DNA of 8,110 nucleotides, from NCBI GenBank assembly GCA_021809235.1, contig JAKBAG010000142.1:1-8110 (forward strand), given 5' to 3'. Of this stretch, positions 5,698-8,110 are shown one piece after another. Numbering within the stretch: position 1 is the stretch's first letter; the number at the start of each line of letters is the position of its first letter. The translations under genes were made by a program, and so were the position numbers. Below the pieces are notes generated by a model, which did not search any database, had not been told where the DNA came from, and was given only the letters and a program-made list of their open reading frames with translations. Source of the DNA: Acidobacteriota bacterium (GTDB lineage Bacteria > Acidobacteriota > Terriglobia > Terriglobales > Acidobacteriaceae).

Positions 5698-8110
5698 CTA
5701 GAAGCGGAAGAGATGGCTGACCTTGATGTAGACAATCCGCTGGTCGTTCAGGCTGGGTGTAGTGATTGTGGGCAGAATTGGATCATTGGTGTTGCAATAG
5801 CCGTCTGCGAGCCGGGTGCACAGACTCCCATTGAGATTGATGTAATCGGTGGTGTAGCCAAGATAGAAAGCTGTTCCGGGATGGGGCAGATAGGTAAGCA
5901 GAATATCGCCGAAACCATCCTTGGTATAGGGAGTGCTGGTATAGGCCGTGTTGGGCTGTTCCTCGACATATTCCCCGATGAAGTTGATGGACCAGGCCTT
6001 GGTCATCTGGAGATTCCACCGTGTGACGGCCTGATGGCTGTCATAGACCAAATCTCCATTGGAGGGATGCGTATAGTGATCGAATTCATAGAATCCGGAG
6101 ATGTCCAGTCCTCCTGTCGGCTTGAATTCGTAATTGACCTTCTGGGATGAGCTATGCATGGTGTTCGGTCCAAGACCGTTGACCGGCGCATAGTTCACAT
6201 CCTGTCCGCCGTAGTAGCGATAGCGCAGGTAGACTTGCGGATTGGGAGAGGTGCTGATGGCTCCACCCGCGATCCGGGTCTGGTACTCCACATTGGCAGG
6301 CAATGCCGGATAATCCCTGGGCCGCAGTCGGTCCTGGCCGAGATCGGCAAAGAAGGACACGGATGTCTTCCGAACAAAATTCAGAGAATAGTATGGGTTG
6401 AGGTAAAAATCCAGGGGCAGTCCCGTGTGGTCCCAAATGCGCTCGGCATAGGTGCCCAGCGTATGCGAGAGCAGAATGCTGTGTTGCGGGCGGAAGGTGT
6501 AAGATGCCGATCCATACGGCTGACGCACATCGGGACGGGTAAAGAATCCGGTTTGTGTCAGATATCCTGCCGCAACGTCGCGATACTTCCAACTGAAATT
6601 GCGATGCAGATCCGAGTAGTAAAGCGCCTGATAGTAAGCCTGTCCGCTTTGCCAGGAGTTGTTAGCATTTCTGGTTTCGGAAGTAATAGCCTGCCCAATC
6701 CAGGTCCAGCGTTTGCCAATTCTTGCCCGATAGTCCACGCCCCCGTTCCGATTAAAGGAATTGAGGTACTCATAATCCGCAAAGATGGCTCCCAAATTGG
6801 ATTGCGGGCCAATATCGCGGTTGACACGACCAATGTAGTAGTGGGACCGGGATCCAAAATCCGGATTGGTCGGTGGCACCTGCAGTCCCGGATTCCGATC
6901 ATCCACATTCAGCAGGCCAATCGCCCAAGGGCCCACTTTGCCTGTAAGTCGCTGGCCAAACTGCGGCATCACGATATTGGGGGTGTAGTAGAGGTTGAAG
7001 GGGGTTTGAAAATAGCTGGCATTCTCAATAAAGAATGGACGCAACTCCGGAAAGTAGAATGGAAAACGCTGGTTCGGTGGAGCTGGGTTATTGATGCCAA
7101 TCTGGCTGAAGTCTGGATTAAAGGTCATGTCCAGAACCAGACTGTTGTGCAGAATGAATTTGGTATCCAGACCGGTGTAGCCCTGCAGATTCAGATTGCT
7201 GAAGTAGGGATTGGTCGGATCAACGGTGTTTAACTGGCGCTCGCTGTGGGCCAGTGCATAGGGAATGAACTGCCAGTTCTTGCCGCTTTCAATGTTTTCA
7301 AAACCCTCGGCGAGGGCTTCCTGGGTGAGTTGGCCAGCGATATTATGTCGTACGGCAGGCCAGTTGGCGTACTCATTCTTGCGCGAAATCGAACGGGAAA
7401 AAAGCAATCCCCAGGTTCGTTGCGCTCCATTGGCTGCCTTGTCGAAGTAGAGGCTGGCAAAGGGGATGCGCATGAGCGTAACCCATCCGGTCGAAGTCTT
7501 TTGTCCCCAGCTATCCCAGACCGTATCGAAGGAAAAATCTGTTCCTGTCAGCTCCGTATAGAGTGCATCGGCCTGAATTCCAAGGGGGTTGACGCGAAAC
7601 AGAAATGCTCTTCGCTGGTCGGCGAAGGTGTCGATCATAACCTGAACAAAGTCGTCATCGCTAAGATTGTCGCGCTGCAGCATGTGCCCGCGAATCGCAG
7701 ATGGCTGGTCATCCTTGCACACGAAGGCAACATACAGGTTTTCATGCGTGTAGCCGACGTAGGCGGTCGTTGGTTCGGTGGGAGGTAGACCGTCCTCAGG
7801 ATAGCGTTGCACGAAGTTACGGATGCGCAGCATGGATCGTGCTGCATTGGATGTGGGTGTTGAGGCTAGAAAATCGGCAAGATGGGGTTCTGCCGGCAGG
7901 ACCGGAATCAAGATGTGCGGGAGTTCCTGCGCGTGGGGGAGTATCGTTGCCTCCGCCGGAATTGGTGGAGATGGAGATTTTGCTTTTCCTGCAGAATCCG
8001 TGTCGGATGTGCCGGGCACAGGAGTGTGGCTTGTATTCGGACAAGCATTGGCAAAAGGCGGCTCAATCGCTAGTAGCTGGAGAGCCAGTGCTGCTGTCAG
8101 AAGAGAGATG
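5698..8110 (-). CDS. CBM9-like + DUF5916 outer-membrane protein, 5' end cut by right edge
   Basis: The frame is open to the window edge: 803 residues are visible (first full codon 8109-8107). The first visible residues, ISLLTAALALQLLA...FANAC, are the core and cleavage region of a signal peptide, so the true start lies beyond 8110 and the GTG at 8019 is internal. After a Pro/Ser-rich linker (about 31-60), residues about 105-245 resemble the CBM9-like beta-sandwich that precedes DUF5916 (YVGYTHENLYVAFVCKD, FVQVMIDTFADQRRAFLF). DUF5916 follows, with hallmarks NPDFSQ (331-336) and FYFPELRPFFIEN (351-363). The remainder alternates polar and aromatic residues like barrel strands and ends VSHLFRF, with the terminal Phe typical of BAM-inserted barrels. 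The family function is unknown; an outer-membrane barrel with a periplasmic or surface sugar-binding-like domain is inferred. Substrate, transport or enzymatic activity cannot be told. It is upstream of and co-directional with the ATPase gene. Confidence 0.92.
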   Translation of the reverse strand, partial: ISLLTAALALQLLAIEPPFANACPNTSHTPVPGTSDTDSAGKAKSPSPPIPAEATILPHAQELPHILIPVLPAEPHLADFLASTPTSNAARSMLRIRNFVQRYPEDGLPPTEPTTAYVGYTHENLYVAFVCKDDQPSAIRGHMLQRDNLSDDDFVQVMIDTFADQRRAFLFRVNPLGIQADALYTELTGTDFSFDTVWDSWGQKTSTGWVTLMRIPFASLYFDKAANGAQRTWGLLFSRSISRKNEYANWPAVRHNIAGQLTQEALAEGFENIESGKNWQFIPYALAHSERQLNTVDPTNPYFSNLNLQGYTGLDTKFILHNSLVLDMTFNPDFSQIGINNPAPPNQRFPFYFPELRPFFIENASYFQTPFNLYYTPNIVMPQFGQRLTGKVGPWAIGLLNVDDRNPGLQVPPTNPDFGSRSHYYIGRVNRDIGPQSNLGAIFADYEYLNSFNRNGGVDYRARIGKRWTWIGQAITSETRNANNSWQSGQAYYQALYYSDLHRNFSWKYRDVAAGYLTQTGFFTRPDVRQPYGSASYTFRPQHSILLSHTLGTYAERIWDHTGLPLDFYLNPYYSLNFVRKTSVSFFADLGQDRLRPRDYPALPANVEYQTRIAGGAISTSPNPQVYLRYRYYGGQDVNYAPVNGLGPNTMHSSSQKVNYEFKPTGGLDISGFYEFDHYTHPSNGDLVYDSHQAVTRWNLQMTKAWSINFIGEYVEEQPNTAYTSTPYTKDGFGDILLTYLPHPGTAFYLGYTTDYINLNGSLCTRLADGYCNTNDPILPTITTPSLNDQRIVYIKVSHLFRF

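Noticed and set aside
5677..6150. 157-codon plus-strand frame over the DUF5916 3' end
   Set aside because: It mirrors the barrel strands and the conserved C-terminal Phe of the real gene; no independent evidence of coding.
6154..7233. 359-codon plus-strand frame opposite DUF5916
   Set aside because: Although long, it mirrors a strongly conserved coding frame, has no ribosome site and shows biased Ile/Gly/Arg content typical of an antisense shadow.
1..8110. Mobile element, CRISPR array, defence system or phage genes
   Set aside because: I saw no direct repeat arrays, no terminal inverted repeats with a transposase, no integrase, and no change in base composition by eye.

Overview
The window looks like a chromosomal segment of a Gram-negative soil-type bacterium. 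The best match by gene style is Acidobacteriota, family Acidobacteriaceae/Terriglobia. This is an inference from the DUF6526 protein, the secreted M28 peptidase, the CBM9-like/DUF5916 outer-membrane protein and the mid-50s GC impression; no marker gene is present to prove it. No tRNA, rRNA, CRISPR array, insertion sequence, integrase or other mobility signature was found, and base composition looks uniform by eye.

Layout from left to right. (1) Positions 1-437, minus strand: the N-terminal 145 codons of a secreted sialate O-acetylesterase (SGNH/SASA family), cut by the left edge. (2) Positions 438-659: divergent intergenic region. (3) Positions 660-3799, plus strand: three closely spaced genes. 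These encode a secreted protein with His/Cys motifs like a permuted NlpC/P60 (DUF4105-like) fold, a small two-helix membrane protein of the DUF6526 family, and a secreted M28 zinc aminopeptidase/carboxypeptidase with a PA-like insert. (4) Positions 3800-3912: convergent junction with a strong 18-bp hairpin, probably a bidirectional terminator. (5) Positions 3913-5508, minus strand: an ABC-F ATPase of the YbiT type. (6) Positions 5509-5697: leader region with weak inverted repeats and a speculative 48-codon upstream reading frame. (7) Positions 5698-8110, minus strand: a large CBM9-like + DUF5916 protein with a signal peptide and a C-terminal Phe, predicted to be an outer-membrane beta-barrel, cut by the right edge.

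Functionally, five of the six genes act in or beyond the inner membrane: carbohydrate deacetylation, a possible cysteine hydrolase, a membrane protein, a peptidase and an outer-membrane protein with a carbohydrate-binding-like domain. The sixth is a cytosolic ribosome-associated ATPase. This fits a cell-envelope or nutrient-scavenging neighbourhood, but a dedicated pathway cannot be shown. I did not find a convincing undescribed system. The least understood parts are the His/Cys secreted protein with its DUF6526 partner, and the DUF5916 protein. The two edge genes are easily misread: both reading frames run off the window, and the obvious start codon of the right-hand one (GTG at 8019) is internal.
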